Below are positions 19,301 through 29,778 of a stretch of 64,000 nucleotides of DNA, in pieces. Within the stretch, counting starts at the first letter, position 1. Each line of letters opens with the position of its first letter. A model generated the notes under the pieces. The model did not search any database and was not told the DNA's origin. It saw only the letters and a program-made list of their open reading frames with translations. The position numbers and the translations under genes are program-made. The stretch is taken from positions 1 to 64,000 of the forward strand of contig JALBYF010000056.1 in the NCBI GenBank assembly GCA_023212725.1, in the 5' to 3' direction. The stretch comes from Tranzscheliella williamsii (taxonomy: Eukaryota; Basidiomycota; Ustilaginomycetes; Ustilaginales; Ustilaginaceae).

Positions 19301-22300
19301 ATGACCTTTACCGCTCTCCCACTGCTGACGGTGCCTCCTTTACCAGAGGCGCTAGATGAATCTGTCGAGCAGCTCATTGCATCGACTCTCCTTCGAGCGC
19401 CTGATTCCTACCGCCCGGCGCACACTGGACAGTTTCAGATCGAGGCTCTCCCCAGACAAGCGGTGTTCCCGACAGAAGTTTCGGAAGGGAAGCGCTCACA
19501 GGGAGAACTTGAATCTGTCAGCGCAGCTCCACGCCAAGTTTATGATGGCCCATCTGAACCGCAATTGACTTCACTTTCCAAACTTCGTGCCAGCACTAGT
19601 CGATCAGCACGGAGGTCAAGCAGTTCAAGCACTCTAACCTCGTCGAGTATCTCAGCAAATTCCTCTCTCTGGGAAGAACAAGTATTTGAAGCAAAGGATC
19701 GGCAGCACCGTGTACGGTTTCGAGGCCAATCTGCGCAGCCGAGACTCTCTGATTATTGCTACCATGATGCTCGCGGTGATCCGACAGGCTCTTTTCTGTC
19801 TGAAGCGCTCCAGGAAACACTGCTTCTCGGCACCGTTCCGGATCTGGAGAGCATGCATCTAGCTCCCGTACATCCTGCAGCCAGAGTCGTCCGTTCGCTT
19901 CTCAGTACTGCCTCTACTGGGACGTCTTCCGACCATTTCTTGTGGGACGAGAGTACCTGCTCGTTCCTGTGGGCTCGGACCGCACGGCATCGAACCGATG
20001 TCAGATCTTCTAGGGCGGCACTCCGTACCTATCAGAAGTGCCAGCAGCATGATGAGGACGAGCAGAAGCATCCGCTTTCCAACCCCCCTCCGGTGTTACA
20101 GCCATGGATAGGATCAGAGCGTATCCTAGGATGGTCACCGGAATCTTCAGATGCGATCATCCGGTCATTCCTTGACCTAGGTGCTCTTGTTCGCAGGCTT
20201 GACGATCGACTTTCTGCGATCCGCCAAGATACTAACCCAGGCTGCAAAGAGGCGCCAGCTTTCGCCTTTGCTTTGAACAATGTCCTCACATGGTTGAAAG
20301 GCGAACTTCAGGCTTGGTCGTCTTCACAGTTATCACTGCTCGAGCAATCAGGAGCCAACTCGGCGGCTATTTTGAATGCACAGGCAGGCCTGCAACAACC
20401 ACAAACCATCCTGCAAGCACTCGGCAATCTGCTCTCGTGTGGACAGCCTCGTGCACCGCCCTTTAGGACTCTAGCGTGGCTCAGCTCAACACACGCATGC
20501 CTGTCTCATCTTCATGCTCATCTGGCAGCCTCCCTCGCTTCAGCAGCATCAGCATTGTCATCAGCTGTATTGGCATATCTGCTTGATCAGACCAGCGCTT
20601 CCTGGCGGTCACAGATTGCGATATGGATCGGCTTCCCTGGCTTTCAATCCAGTAGAACCGGCGGATCGGATGATGATGGTGACCTTGCTTTGAGCACCAT
20701 CGAGAAGTCACACGGTCAAGCAAGAAAGATAGCTGTACCTTGGAGCGGTGCTGAAATCGAATGGTCTTTCGACGAAAGAGGTGAGGAGGATGTCGGTTAC
20801 ACACTACGGCCATCAGCTGTACCAAGTTTCCTAAGCTTTCATGCGGCGAGAGATTTTCTAGAAGCGGGCAGAGCTCTTCGCTTACTCAAAAAGGCAGCCC
20901 CGCGAGACCACCCCCTCATATGTCCATGGAATCTTGGTGCTGAGCAGTCGCACAAGCATCATGACTCGCACCTTCCCACCTGGAATTGGTCTCCAGAAGA
21001 ATCAGAGCTGGAGCACATCAACGTTGAAGAACATGTAGCAAATTTCAAACGTAGCATTGTTACGTGGCGACGGGAGCGCCACAGGAGAGCACGAGAAAAG
21101 GCAACCTCTTGTAGTTCATACAGTGGTAGCCCTCAACCTCTGTCGACGCGCCTTCCCGGTCAGATAGCATCACCTAAGGCCCAGCCATCACCCTTGACGC
21201 CACACCTAGCCCTTAGCGCTCTTGACTTGGATCGAGAAAAGGACGTGTTTGAAGTGATGGCCAGGCGATTCAGTGCTGAGCCATCTGGTTTAGGCAGCCA
21301 GAACATTGTCGAAAGCAATCCCAGGCCCAACAGCGTGGACGTTGCAGCAGAGGGAGCCAGACCAGCAAAACCAGACGTACTAGCGGACAACGCTCTTCTC
21401 GTTTACATAGCCAAAGCCGCGTTTGCTCGTGACGAGTCATTTCCAGCGATTCAGCAGTCTTCGTTCGACTCTGTTACTCAACGCAGTCTCGTGTCCCCAT
21501 ACCAGAGCTGGTCCCGCTTGATCAACGCCTCGCTTATCAACGTCTTCTTCCAGGACTTAGGCTTGGGTACATACCTAGAGACTTGCAAGCAGTTCCTGCT
21601 CCTAGGTAGTCAACACTTCGAACGGCAGATTATCTCGAGTCTTTTCGAAATCGATCATAGAAGTGCTTTGGATCAGGGATCTCACGCCAGAGGTGCGCAA
21701 AGATCGCAGCCTGTGGTGGCCATGAATCAGCGACTGACTAGCGATGGCATATGGCCGCCTAATGATTCTCTCTTGTCGTCGGCACTCAACACGGCCGTTC
21801 TCGAGACCGTTTCGGGCATGCGTCAATCACATGAACACCGTAATTCGACGCACAAGCGACCTTCACCGGACGGGGAAGACGCTGTCTCTCTAGCCTACAA
21901 AGATTTGGACGAGCGCTTGTCATTCGCCATCATCGAACCGCCCTCAACCTCTACGCGTGCTGGCAAACCAACATGGTCAGACCCTGCGTCGATAGACGGT
22001 CTGGACTGGCTCACACTCTCCTTCCATCCTCCGCCTCTGATCTCGCCGCTGCTGACGCAGCTGGCTCAGTCACGTTATCAGAGGCTCTGGAATCTACTTC
22101 TTCGTATCAAACGGTGCAAGGTGGCCATGAGGTCAGTCTTCCAGGATACCTTTAAGTCTCCAAGCGCTGCTTTCACCCTCGACTTTGCACTTCAGTCCCT
22201 GCTGCAGCGTCTACGCTGGGAGACGAACCAATTCCTCCATACCTACGGAACATTTGTTCAGGAAATTGGAATTGACTGGCACTGGACGAGATTCATGCAG

Positions 22301-22987
22301 CGGCTTGACACGGTGAAGCGAGAAGTCACAGACGAGCTAAACTCAGGAAACAAAGGTCGCAGAGGGCCATCTTTTGCAGGTGGAGCATACAACGATGAGG
22401 GGGAAGACCTGGACGACGAGGTTCTAGGAGAGGAGGAGAAAGAAGCGCTATTGACTTCCAACTTCGAGCTGAAAGACGTCTTCTCGCTTGCCAGATACCA
22501 TGAAAGGGTGCTGGACAGGATGCTGGAGACAACATTCCTCAAGTCTAGACAACGCGGTATCGCCAAAATTCTCAACACGGTTTTGCAGGCAATTTTGGAC
22601 TTCTCGCAGATGTGTGCTGACTATCACCGGCCAGGTCCAGGTGTCGAGACGCCGACCTACAACGACTTCGCAAAGCTGTATCGACAGTTCCGCTCCCGAG
22701 TCGACACGTTTGTACAAGCTCTGCTGATCCTCAGGGATCGAAGACCGATATCAGACCAGAAGGCTGTAGGCACGGAAAAGCCGGTTGATAGCAAGCTGCC
22801 TAAAAGGCGGAAAGATATCGAGGCAGAGCGCCATCGTCTTGCAGATGATGAACTTGAAGACCTGCGGCAGCTAGACCAGGATGCCAGGGGGAAGGATACT
22901 CAACGAGCTGACCTTGAAGGCGCTACGCCAGTCGAGATATTGCTTATAAGGTTGGATACAAGCTCGTTTTATGTGAAAAGCGACTGA
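19301..22987 (+). CDS. Gamma-tubulin complex component (GCP5/GCP6-like, Spc97/Spc98 family)
   Basis: 1228 residues from ATG 19301, no intron. The C-terminal third shows the GCP C-domain that binds gamma-tubulin: WLTLSFHPPPLISPLLT, then YQRLWNLLLRIKRCKVAM, and LRWETNQFLHTYGTFVQEIGID, which are the most conserved helices of the family. The middle contains the first GCP domain (for example VLTWLKGELQAW and LRLLKKAAPRDHP). The protein is longer than Spc97/98-type GCP2 and GCP3 (about 800-900) and has a Ser-rich N-terminus and a large insertion around residues 600-720. Both features point to a GCP5 or GCP6 homologue. GCPs organise the template ring that nucleates microtubules at spindle pole bodies. 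Family is clear; subtype is inference. Confidence 0.82.
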   Translation: MTFTALPLLTVPPLPEALDESVEQLIASTLLRAPDSYRPAHTGQFQIEALPRQAVFPTEVSEGKRSQGELESVSAAPRQVYDGPSEPQLTSLSKLRASTSRSARRSSSSSTLTSSSISANSSLWEEQVFEAKDRQHRVRFRGQSAQPRLSDYCYHDARGDPTGSFLSEALQETLLLGTVPDLESMHLAPVHPAARVVRSLLSTASTGTSSDHFLWDESTCSFLWARTARHRTDVRSSRAALRTYQKCQQHDEDEQKHPLSNPPPVLQPWIGSERILGWSPESSDAIIRSFLDLGALVRRLDDRLSAIRQDTNPGCKEAPAFAFALNNVLTWLKGELQAWSSSQLSLLEQSGANSAAILNAQAGLQQPQTILQALGNLLSCGQPRAPPFRTLAWLSSTHACLSHLHAHLAASLASAASALSSAVLAYLLDQTSASWRSQIAIWIGFPGFQSSRTGGSDDDGDLALSTIEKSHGQARKIAVPWSGAEIEWSFDERGEEDVGYTLRPSAVPSFLSFHAARDFLEAGRALRLLKKAAPRDHPLICPWNLGAEQSHKHHDSHLPTWNWSPEESELEHINVEEHVANFKRSIVTWRRERHRRAREKATSCSSYSGSPQPLSTRLPGQIASPKAQPSPLTPHLALSALDLDREKDVFEVMARRFSAEPSGLGSQNIVESNPRPNSVDVAAEGARPAKPDVLADNALLVYIAKAAFARDESFPAIQQSSFDSVTQRSLVSPYQSWSRLINASLINVFFQDLGLGTYLETCKQFLLLGSQHFERQIISSLFEIDHRSALDQGSHARGAQRSQPVVAMNQRLTSDGIWPPNDSLLSSALNTAVLETVSGMRQSHEHRNSTHKRPSPDGEDAVSLAYKDLDERLSFAIIEPPSTSTRAGKPTWSDPASIDGLDWLTLSFHPPPLISPLLTQLAQSRYQRLWNLLLRIKRCKVAMRSVFQDTFKSPSAAFTLDFALQSLLQRLRWETNQFLHTYGTFVQEIGIDWHWTRFMQRLDTVKREVTDELNSGNKGRRGPSFAGGAYNDEGEDLDDEVLGEEEKEALLTSNFELKDVFSLARYHERVLDRMLETTFLKSRQRGIAKILNTVLQAILDFSQMCADYHRPGPGVETPTYNDFAKLYRQFRSRVDTFVQALLILRDRRPISDQKAVGTEKPVDSKLPKRRKDIEAERHRLADDELEDLRQLDQDARGKDTQRADLEGATPVEILLIRLDTSSFYVKSD

Positions 22988-23190
22988 ATTATCGACACGT
23001 TATCTTACCTACGCATGCACCCTGTGGTACCAATCTACACGCATGCTATGGACGGCGAGAAAGTACAGATCGATTTCATCATCAGACTACGACGTCAAAA
23101 GGCTCGAGTGCGCTTTGGTGTGCTGTTACAAGTGAGAGAGCCGAGACAGGGTTAGTTGCCATGGCCTATGCCAGACACGGGTGGCTTTGA

Positions 23191-23631
23191 TCACTGGCGG
23201 TGGTCGGCATCGTAGACCTTGGCTGCTTGGTCAGGCTTATGATTTTTCTGTCATGCCGGCGAAACGAAAGTGAATGGCAATTGTGTGAGCTTGCAGTTCG
23301 TAACAAAAGCGCTACGACGCTCCAACGCCCGAGGGCAACTTACCTTCATTCTGGTCGTGAGCTCTTTGTTCTTCTTGATGGATACGGTGTCGTTCTTCAG
23401 GAGGGGGTCTTTCTTCTGATCACTGCCGGTCACCCTAGCTTCAAAGTGGGATCTGCCCTCGCCTGGGCTCTTCTTTGCCCCTGACCAACGACGGGCCTTG
23501 GAAGTCGAACCGTGAGAAAGGTCGTCAAGCTGCTCGTTCTTGTAAAACGGCGAATTCTTGAAGACCGAGGCGTTGGCGTAGACGTCAGAGGCAGCAGAAT
23601 CAGTCGATCGGGTAGAAGTAGGGGATGACAT
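23191..23631 (-). CDS. Small conserved-looking polar protein, unknown, one intron
   Basis: Exon 1 is 23344-23631 (96 codons, ATG at 23631) and ends at a consensus donor GTAAGT after ...TTRMK. Two exon 2 choices fit in frame. An AAG acceptor gives 23191-23217 and a 104-residue protein; a CAG acceptor gives 23166-23222 and 114 residues. Both follow a CTGAC branch motif. The product is small, polar, Ser/Lys-rich, without membrane segments or signal peptide, and contains VYANASVFKNSPFYKNEQLDD. I do not recognise the family. Strong splice donor and even coding character suggest a real gene rather than a chance frame. Lies convergent with the gamma-tubulin complex gene, with 200 bases between. Confidence 0.55.
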
Positions 23632-24352
23632 TGTTTTTAGACACGGTTGCGGAGAATATGGAGAGGTCGTGCGAATGGGAATGACGAGAACTGCGGAGAG
23701 CTACAAGGTAAGCCTATCACGACCGCTACTTATACGAGTGAAGTAGGCTCAGGCGTGCCAGCCTCGAAAACGGCACAGCCTCAGCGAAAGTACCAGAAAG
23801 TGCGTAACGGCTTCATCTGGTCACGCTCAGTACAGTATGTACATATATGCCGTGTGAGACAGCACCTCATGAGGCAGAGATTTGGCCTCATCCGAGCTTA
23901 GTATCAAAAAGTATGCATGTTGTCTGGCCGTGTGACCAGTCCTTAGAACCCTGGAAAAGCTGCTTCCAATAGTCATTCAGAACCCAAAGCGCACGAGCCC
24001 CGCTGCACAATTCCTGGTCCACCTGTCACACTACCGCGAGGCCTGAAGCACCTCCTTTTCTATTATCAGAAACTCGACATCACACCGATCTGGAGATTTG
24101 CACCGCACGAAAGAGGAATACTGACCAATAGCGGACACTTTTGGCACGACCACAGGTTTACATCACTGAGACATCGAGCTGAACGAACAAGGCCGTCAAG
24201 TCAGGTTGCTATCTAGCCGGCGTCTGCTCACAATTGACTACACGACGTATATGTGGGTGCCATTCACAAAGAGTGTGAGTGGGATCCGGCAAGTACAACT
24301 GGTGTCTAGGTACAGCTTGGGCAGGACGCTACGAGCTTGCAGTGACAAGTGT
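23632..24352. other. Intergenic sequence with a TGTAC-type palindrome
   Basis: About 720 bases upstream of the small gene and downstream of the enoyl-CoA hydratase. It contains tacagtatgtaca at 23831-23843, a 13-mer repeated exactly at 36679-36691. No convincing gene. Confidence 0.4.
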
Positions 24353-25417
24353 CTACTCATGCTGAAAGTTAGCTTTGCGCTTCTCGGCAAAGGCAGACAT
24401 GCCTTCCTTCTGGTCTTTGGTAGCGAAAAGGCTCTGGAACAAGCGTCGTTCGAATCGGGTTCCCTCTTGCAGAGACAGTTCGTAGGCTGCGATGAAGGGT
24501 GTCAAAGGTCACCGAACTGTTAGTACAGATCTAGTAAAGCATCAAGCAGCTCCACAGATGCGACTTACATGCGTTGACGCCTTCCTTGGCAGCTTGAACG
24601 GCAACCTGACCTTTCTTGGCGATGGTAGCAGCGACCTTAATCGCCTCATCGACGACACTGCCTTCTCGTACAACACGCGAGATCAGGCCCCGTTTCTCGG
24701 CGTCGTCCGCAGAGAAGTTTCGGCCGGTCAGAACCATCTCCATGGCGGTAGACTTCCCAACCGCCTTGGTCAGCCGCTGGGTTCCACCGGCACCCGGAAT
24801 AACACCGAGGTTGATTTCAGGTTGACCGAAGTTAGCTGTTGGGGACGCCAGAATAATATCACACCTGGCATCGGAGGCAAACCATATGAAAGTGTCAAAA
24901 GCTGTATCTCACGGCGCTGCTGATCTGCTAGAACTGTGCTTAGCTTGGCCACTCACATCATCGCCAGTTCGCAGCCGCCGCCGAGGGCATATCCAGACAC
25001 GGCCGCAATGATGGGCTTTCGCACAGTGGTTAGCTTTGCCCAATGGCCCAGGAAATTGGTCTTGTAGGCATTTGCATATTGCATGTCCCTCATCTCCTTG
25101 ATGTCAGCTCCAGCGGCGAAGGCTTTGTCGGACCCGGTGATGACGATGGCTCCTACATCCGGGTTATTATCAGCAAGCTCGGTGGCTTCGTTAAGTTCGT
25201 GGAAAAGCGCAGAGTTGAGAGCGTTTAGAGCCTTTGGGCGGTTCAATGTGATCAAAGTGACACCTTTGGCTGGCTCAGACACAAGAATATTCTGGTACTC
25301 TTTGTTAGCGGCTACAGATGAAAAGCGAGGCAGGGAGGTAGACAAGGCGCGCGTCGAAGGGAGGGCACTGCGCAGTGCAGTTGGTCGCAGAGTTCCACGG
25401 ACGGCTTGCGAAAGCAT
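24353..25417 (-). CDS. Enoyl-CoA hydratase, short chain, mitochondrial
   Basis: Three exons: 24957-25417, 24569-24864 and 24353-24486, giving 296 residues. Introns of 92 and 82 bases have GTGAGT and GTAAGT donors; both joins restore conserved family sequence, for example ELAM-MCDIILAS. The N-terminus ([17 protein letters not shown]...) is Arg-rich and acid-free, typical of mitochondrial import. Crotonase-fold signatures are present: [11 protein letters not shown] (oxyanion hole), GGGCELAM and [19 protein letters not shown], including the two catalytic Glu positions of ECHS1-type hydratases. It hydrates 2-enoyl-CoA in fatty-acid and branched-chain amino-acid breakdown. No peroxisomal C-terminal tripeptide (ends FQHE). 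Divergent from NFU1. Confidence 0.93.
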
Positions 25418-25778
25418 CTTGAACGAGTTCACGACAACTTCGCGTAGGTTTTGATGATGGATATGGCGAGACGATAGAAACGTTGATGCCTGAACGGTTG
25501 TTCGACAGCGAGTCTTCACAAACGGCCCAAGCGGTCGCTTTCGGGTCGGTTCAACGCAGGAGCCGGAAAACCCGTGGTAAAATCCGATTTGTGATTGAAA
25601 GGCACTCGAGATTTGCAAGCTTCCTCCACATATTCGCTCGTCTCGTCCGAGAGACACTGTACGACACGGAAGATTGCGCAGTCATAAGCCTTATTTCCGT
25701 CGGTGTCATCTTTGCCACATGTGACCATCCTCCTCGTTGCCTTCTGTACTTCCGCACACCCAACATCGGCTTCAAATC
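25418..25778. promoter_or_regulatory. Divergent promoter, enoyl-CoA hydratase and NFU1
   Basis: About 360 bases between the start codons of two mitochondrial-protein genes on opposite strands, short enough that control elements are probably shared. No specific factor site identified. Confidence 0.45.
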
Positions 25779-26639
25779 ATGATGGTGAACTCAGCGAGGA
25801 ACTGCATCTCCTTAGGACGGCAATCACTACGTGGGCCAGCCATTGCCGCCAGTAGCAGAGCCATCGTATGCGCTCCGCGGCCTGCCGCTGTTCGCAGCCT
25901 TGTCTCCCAGTCCGGCATTCGACCATGGAAAACAGCTCACATGCCACCTATGTTTTTGCAGCGACGTACCATGTTCATTCAAACGGAATCTACACCGAAC
26001 GAGGATTCTCTCAAGTTTCTGCCAGGCCGTCAGGTGATGGAATCAGGCACGCACGAATTTAGGGACACGCGCTCTTCGATGAAATCACCTCTTGCCAAGA
26101 AGCTCTTCAGCATTCCCGGTGTAGTCGGCGTTTTCTATGGTCCTGACTTCGTAACAGTCAGTAAGGACGCCGAACATCAATGGTCCACGCTAAAGCCAGA
26201 GATTTATTCTTCCATCATGGAGTTTTTCACGGCTGGCCACACCCTCTTTAACGACCCCGAGGCAGCTCACGGATCGTCGGATACGGTGATCCTGGACACC
26301 GATTCTGAGGTGGTGGCTATGATCAAAGAGCTCCTAGATACGCGTGTACGGCCAGCTATTCAAGAAGATGGTGGCGATCTGGAGTATCGTGGCTTCGGAG
26401 AGGACACCGACGGTCTGGTCAGAGTTATGTTGAAGGGCTCTTGCAGAGGTTGTGATTCATCAACGGTGACGCTCAAGTCGGGCATTGAGAGAATGCTCAA
26501 ACATTACATTCCCGAAGTCAAAGGGGTAGAGCAAGTTTTGGATCCGGAAGAGGTGGTCGCTCTCGATGAGTTTGCCAAGCTTGAACAGAAGCTGGAGAAG
26601 GATCGGAAAAAAGAGCGGGAGATGGGTTTCTCGCCCTGA
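25779..26639 (+). CDS. NFU1: NFU1 iron-sulfur cluster scaffold, mitochondrial
   Basis: 286 residues, intronless, ATG at 25779. The first ~65 residues are Arg/Ser/Ala-rich with few acids, a mitochondrial presequence ending before MFIQTESTPNEDSLKFLPG. Residues about 66-155 are the Nfu N-terminal domain (MESGTHEF, AKKLFSIPGVVGVFYGPDFVTV). Residues about 175-250 are the NifU-like C-terminal domain with RPAIQEDGGDLEYRGF and the cluster-binding GSCRGCDSS (Cys222, Cys225). NFU1 passes 4Fe-4S clusters to late targets such as lipoate synthase and succinate dehydrogenase. All expected features are intact. A short charged tail follows. Confidence 0.95.
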   Translation: MMVNSARNCISLGRQSLRGPAIAASSRAIVCAPRPAAVRSLVSQSGIRPWKTAHMPPMFLQRRTMFIQTESTPNEDSLKFLPGRQVMESGTHEFRDTRSSMKSPLAKKLFSIPGVVGVFYGPDFVTVSKDAEHQWSTLKPEIYSSIMEFFTAGHTLFNDPEAAHGSSDTVILDTDSEVVAMIKELLDTRVRPAIQEDGGDLEYRGFGEDTDGLVRVMLKGSCRGCDSSTVTLKSGIERMLKHYIPEVKGVEQVLDPEEVVALDEFAKLEQKLEKDRKKEREMGFSP

Positions 26640-26922
26640 TGCGCTAACCCCCGTCGTTCCTGTAACACCACTGTAATCATGATCTGCTTTCTTCAGCTCA
26701 GCTTCGGTATCCGTCTGAACACGACAATCACGTTAACTACACATAGTACTGTATGTATGATGATCCATATCTAGGAACTGTTTTGTACGTGTTATGACTG
26801 GTCGCGACCGCTTTACATAGCATCACATCTCATGAAATATTCAAGTTTCGTGAAATAACAGGGATGTCATGATTGATTTGGCTGAGGTGACAAGAGGCAC
26901 TGACGAAAGTCGCTTATTGTTA

Positions 26923-28900
26923 TCACTCCTTAACTCGACCGATGACGGTGTCGGCGGCGTACTTCTGGATCACCTTACGGTCGTGAAGCATGAGGAATTC
27001 TTCGGTAGCATCTCGACCAGCGTAAAGCATGAGGGCCTTCTTTCCTCCTGGGTGGTCGTCAAGGAAGCCAGAGACATTAAGCACCTGACCCTCGACAACT
27101 ACCCAGACATCTTCTTCGCTAGTGTGCTTAGCGACTTCATCCATGGTATATTCCTTCTCCTCAAGTGACTGTTGAGCACCGTTCGCGGTGCCGGCTTGCG
27201 GTGCCGCCTTATCGGTCTGAGCGGGCTGGCCCTGAGCAACGGCATTTGGCACCGCCGAATTCTGCTGAGAACTAGCTGAAGATGTAGAGGCGCCTTCGCC
27301 AAAGCCGAATTCCAACGTGATGGTCTTGGTATTGGGGTCGGCTCTGACACGTGTCTCCAAGTGGCCTGAGAGTTGTCCAAGTCGAGCTGTGGCCTTTCCG
27401 GTAGCCAGGTTTCGCAGTAGGTAGCTGGAAGCAGAGTCACCAGCCACTCGTCCAAACACGACACAACCAAGGAGAGAGGACCCGCCGAGCCGGTTAGCCC
27501 CGTGGACTCCACCAGCGATCTCACCACAGGCGAAAAGACCAGGGATTGGCTTGCCCTGATTGTCCAAGACCTTGGAGTCGGGGTCAATCTCCAAGCCACC
27601 CATCGTGTAGTGAAGGACAGGGGTCATAAGAGCAACGTAGAAGGCTTGCTTCATCTTTAGATCGGAGTTGGAAAAGAATTTCTTTCCCCAGGGACACTTC
27701 TTCTCGCCTTTGGCAATCTTCTCGTAGTCAGCGAAGGTGGTCTGAAGCTTGTCAGGAGAGATACCCATCTCCTTGGCTAGCTCATCGCCACTCTCAAAGC
27801 GCTTCATCAGACCACGACCGGCGTAGTGCTTGCAGTGCCATTCGATCTCTTTAGAAGCTTGCTCGTTCAGGATGAGCCGAACAGGGAACTTGTTGTTGTC
27901 CCACATACGTCCAGTCACATAGTCTCTGTGGCCAAGCTCGTCAGCAAACCGGTCACCTTCGTTGTCAAGGAGAAGACCGCCGCATCCTCTAAGGGCTTCC
28001 GCAGCGAGGAACTTGACCTTGGCATCAGGATCCTTAGGGTCAACGAGACCGGTAGGATGAACTTGGACTTTTTCCAGATCGATCAGACGGCCTCCGATAG
28101 AGGCAACCATCTTCTGACCGTCACCAGTGCAGTGATCGCCGTTGGTGGTGGGGAGATGGACAAGATCGGGACGGTACTTTTTGAGTAACGAGTTGACATC
28201 GTCGAAGTCAGCGGCATAGCCGCCGGTAGCGAGGATGACTGGTCCGAGCTCTTTGTGGCTTTGGCCTTGGTACTCATACTCCACACCCGAAACCTCGCCA
28301 TTCTCGTGAATAAGCTTAGTAACGCGCGCCTTCCTCAGAATCTGGATACGGTCAGGTTCAGCTTCGGCGAGGTCTTCCAGCTTTTCCATCTGAGCATAGG
28401 TGATGGTCATGCCGGGGAATTGTGCGCCACCTCGGTGGGTTCGAGGCTGAGAGTGACCACCGAGACGCGAGACCTTGCTAAGGTCGAGAGCGAACCTGTC
28501 CATGAGCCAGTTGACAGCTTCACCGGACTTGTGGGTGAGGACTTTGATGAGATCGTCCCTAGCCAGATCTCTTGCCGATTTCTTAGTGTCCTCAAAAAAA
28601 GTTTTGGCACTGTCAGGGATCCCCTGCTCCGTTTGAGTGGTTGTACCGGCACCGTTAATGCCAGAAGTAGCCTTGGTTGAGTTGCCACCGAAGAAAGGCT
28701 AGTGTCGTTAGGCGAACAAAGCATAGCAAGTATCATAAAAGCGAGCAGGTGAGCTGGAAATTAGACAAAAGGATGAGAAATCACAGCTAGAGGTGACTTA
28801 CGTTCTTATCGAGTACGAGAACATTGGCGCCACGCTCGTACAGCGTGTGGGCAGCGCTAAGGCCAGAAAGACCCCCGCCGACAACGATGGCTCGAGACAT
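26923..28900 (-). CDS. OSM1: Soluble fumarate reductase (Osm1/Frd1 type) with C-terminal cytochrome b5 domain
   Basis: Two exons: 28802-28900 (33 codons) and 26923-28698, with a 103-base intron (GTAAGT donor, ACTAG acceptor); total 624 residues. The join gives VLDKN-PFFGGNSTKATSG, the expected continuation of the FAD-binding fold that begins MSRAIVVGGGLSGLSAA. Flavoprotein-subunit motifs follow: VILATGGYAAD, QVHPTGLVDP, and GEIAGGVHGANRLGGSSLL. Residues 550-624 are a cytochrome b5 domain with HPGG (His582) and a second axial His near 605. Osm1-type enzymes reduce fumarate to succinate with FADH2/FMN and help reoxidise cofactors when oxygen is low. The absence of an obvious presequence suggests a cytosolic or ER-facing enzyme. 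The extra b5 domain also occurs in other filamentous-fungal homologues. Confidence 0.93.
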
Positions 28901-29778
28901 GATGGAATCTGGTGCTAAGGAGGCGACTGGTAACAAGGTAAGGAGCTGAACCAAAGACAAGTACGCTGAGGGAAAAAGGCGAGATGGGAGCGATAAGGGC
29001 TGTAGTTCTGATATTCGAAGTTGGAAACAGGCAACAGCCTTATAAGGACAAAGGAGCCTGGGCAAGGCAGGAGATCACGCTGGTGTCTAGGGGGTTGTGC
29101 GCGCGCAGTATATGCGGTGCCATTCACGCGAACACAGCACAGGCCAGAGCAACCCACCGTGGTCCGCCTGCCAAAGCAAGTTGAATGATCTGAGCGGGGT
29201 AGAGGGATGGGTCTTTGATCAATTGACTTGACTGGCTTTGTGCCTTACAAAACGAAGGGACCTTCTCGCTTAACAGACAGCCGCGCGCGCCAGCGCACCA
29301 ACCAGAGCGTCTCTATTTTACCACAAGGGTTTCCCCACACTCTGCACAACCCCGCAACGTACCCTTCAAATTTCGACTGCAGCTTTGCAATCACGAAAAC
29401 ACGCGAAAGCGAAGACACTTAGCTCACGTACTAGCTTACGAATCTGCCCATGCTTCCACTTTGAATCACATAGCATGGACGTTGTATCAATTTTTATACA
29501 TTCATTACTATGTATGTCTTCGTTATCCTGTTGGAAGAGCCGAAGCCCGTAAGATAGATAGCAGTAGTCCCAGCCGGCCCTTTCACAAGCTTGACCCAGA
29601 TTCCTCGCCTCGAGGGTTGTGCAGGCAACTCGGATAATGCACGCAGCTAGGTTGCTAAAGGACGTACGTACTTGTGCTAAAATGTCGACACCTCAAGCTG
29701 CAGAAAACGGCCGAGTCTTTCGTTGGCGGAAGGTCCTCGGCATGGCATAACTTGCGCTTTACAAAAGAGAACGTCTAA
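28901..29778. other. Intergenic region upstream of the fumarate reductase gene
   Basis: About 880 bases between two same-strand genes. The promoter side near 28900-29100 includes a perfect CArG-box palindrome at 29038-29047. The 29470-29520 stretch is AT-rich. No gene recognised. Confidence 0.45.
29038..29047. promoter_or_regulatory. CArG box (CCTTATAAGG) upstream of fumarate reductase
   Basis: Perfect palindrome CC(A/T)6GG about 140 bases before the ATG at 28900. This is the consensus bound by MADS-box factors (SRF/Mcm1 class). It also contains TATAA, so it may instead be a core TATA element. Confidence 0.4.
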
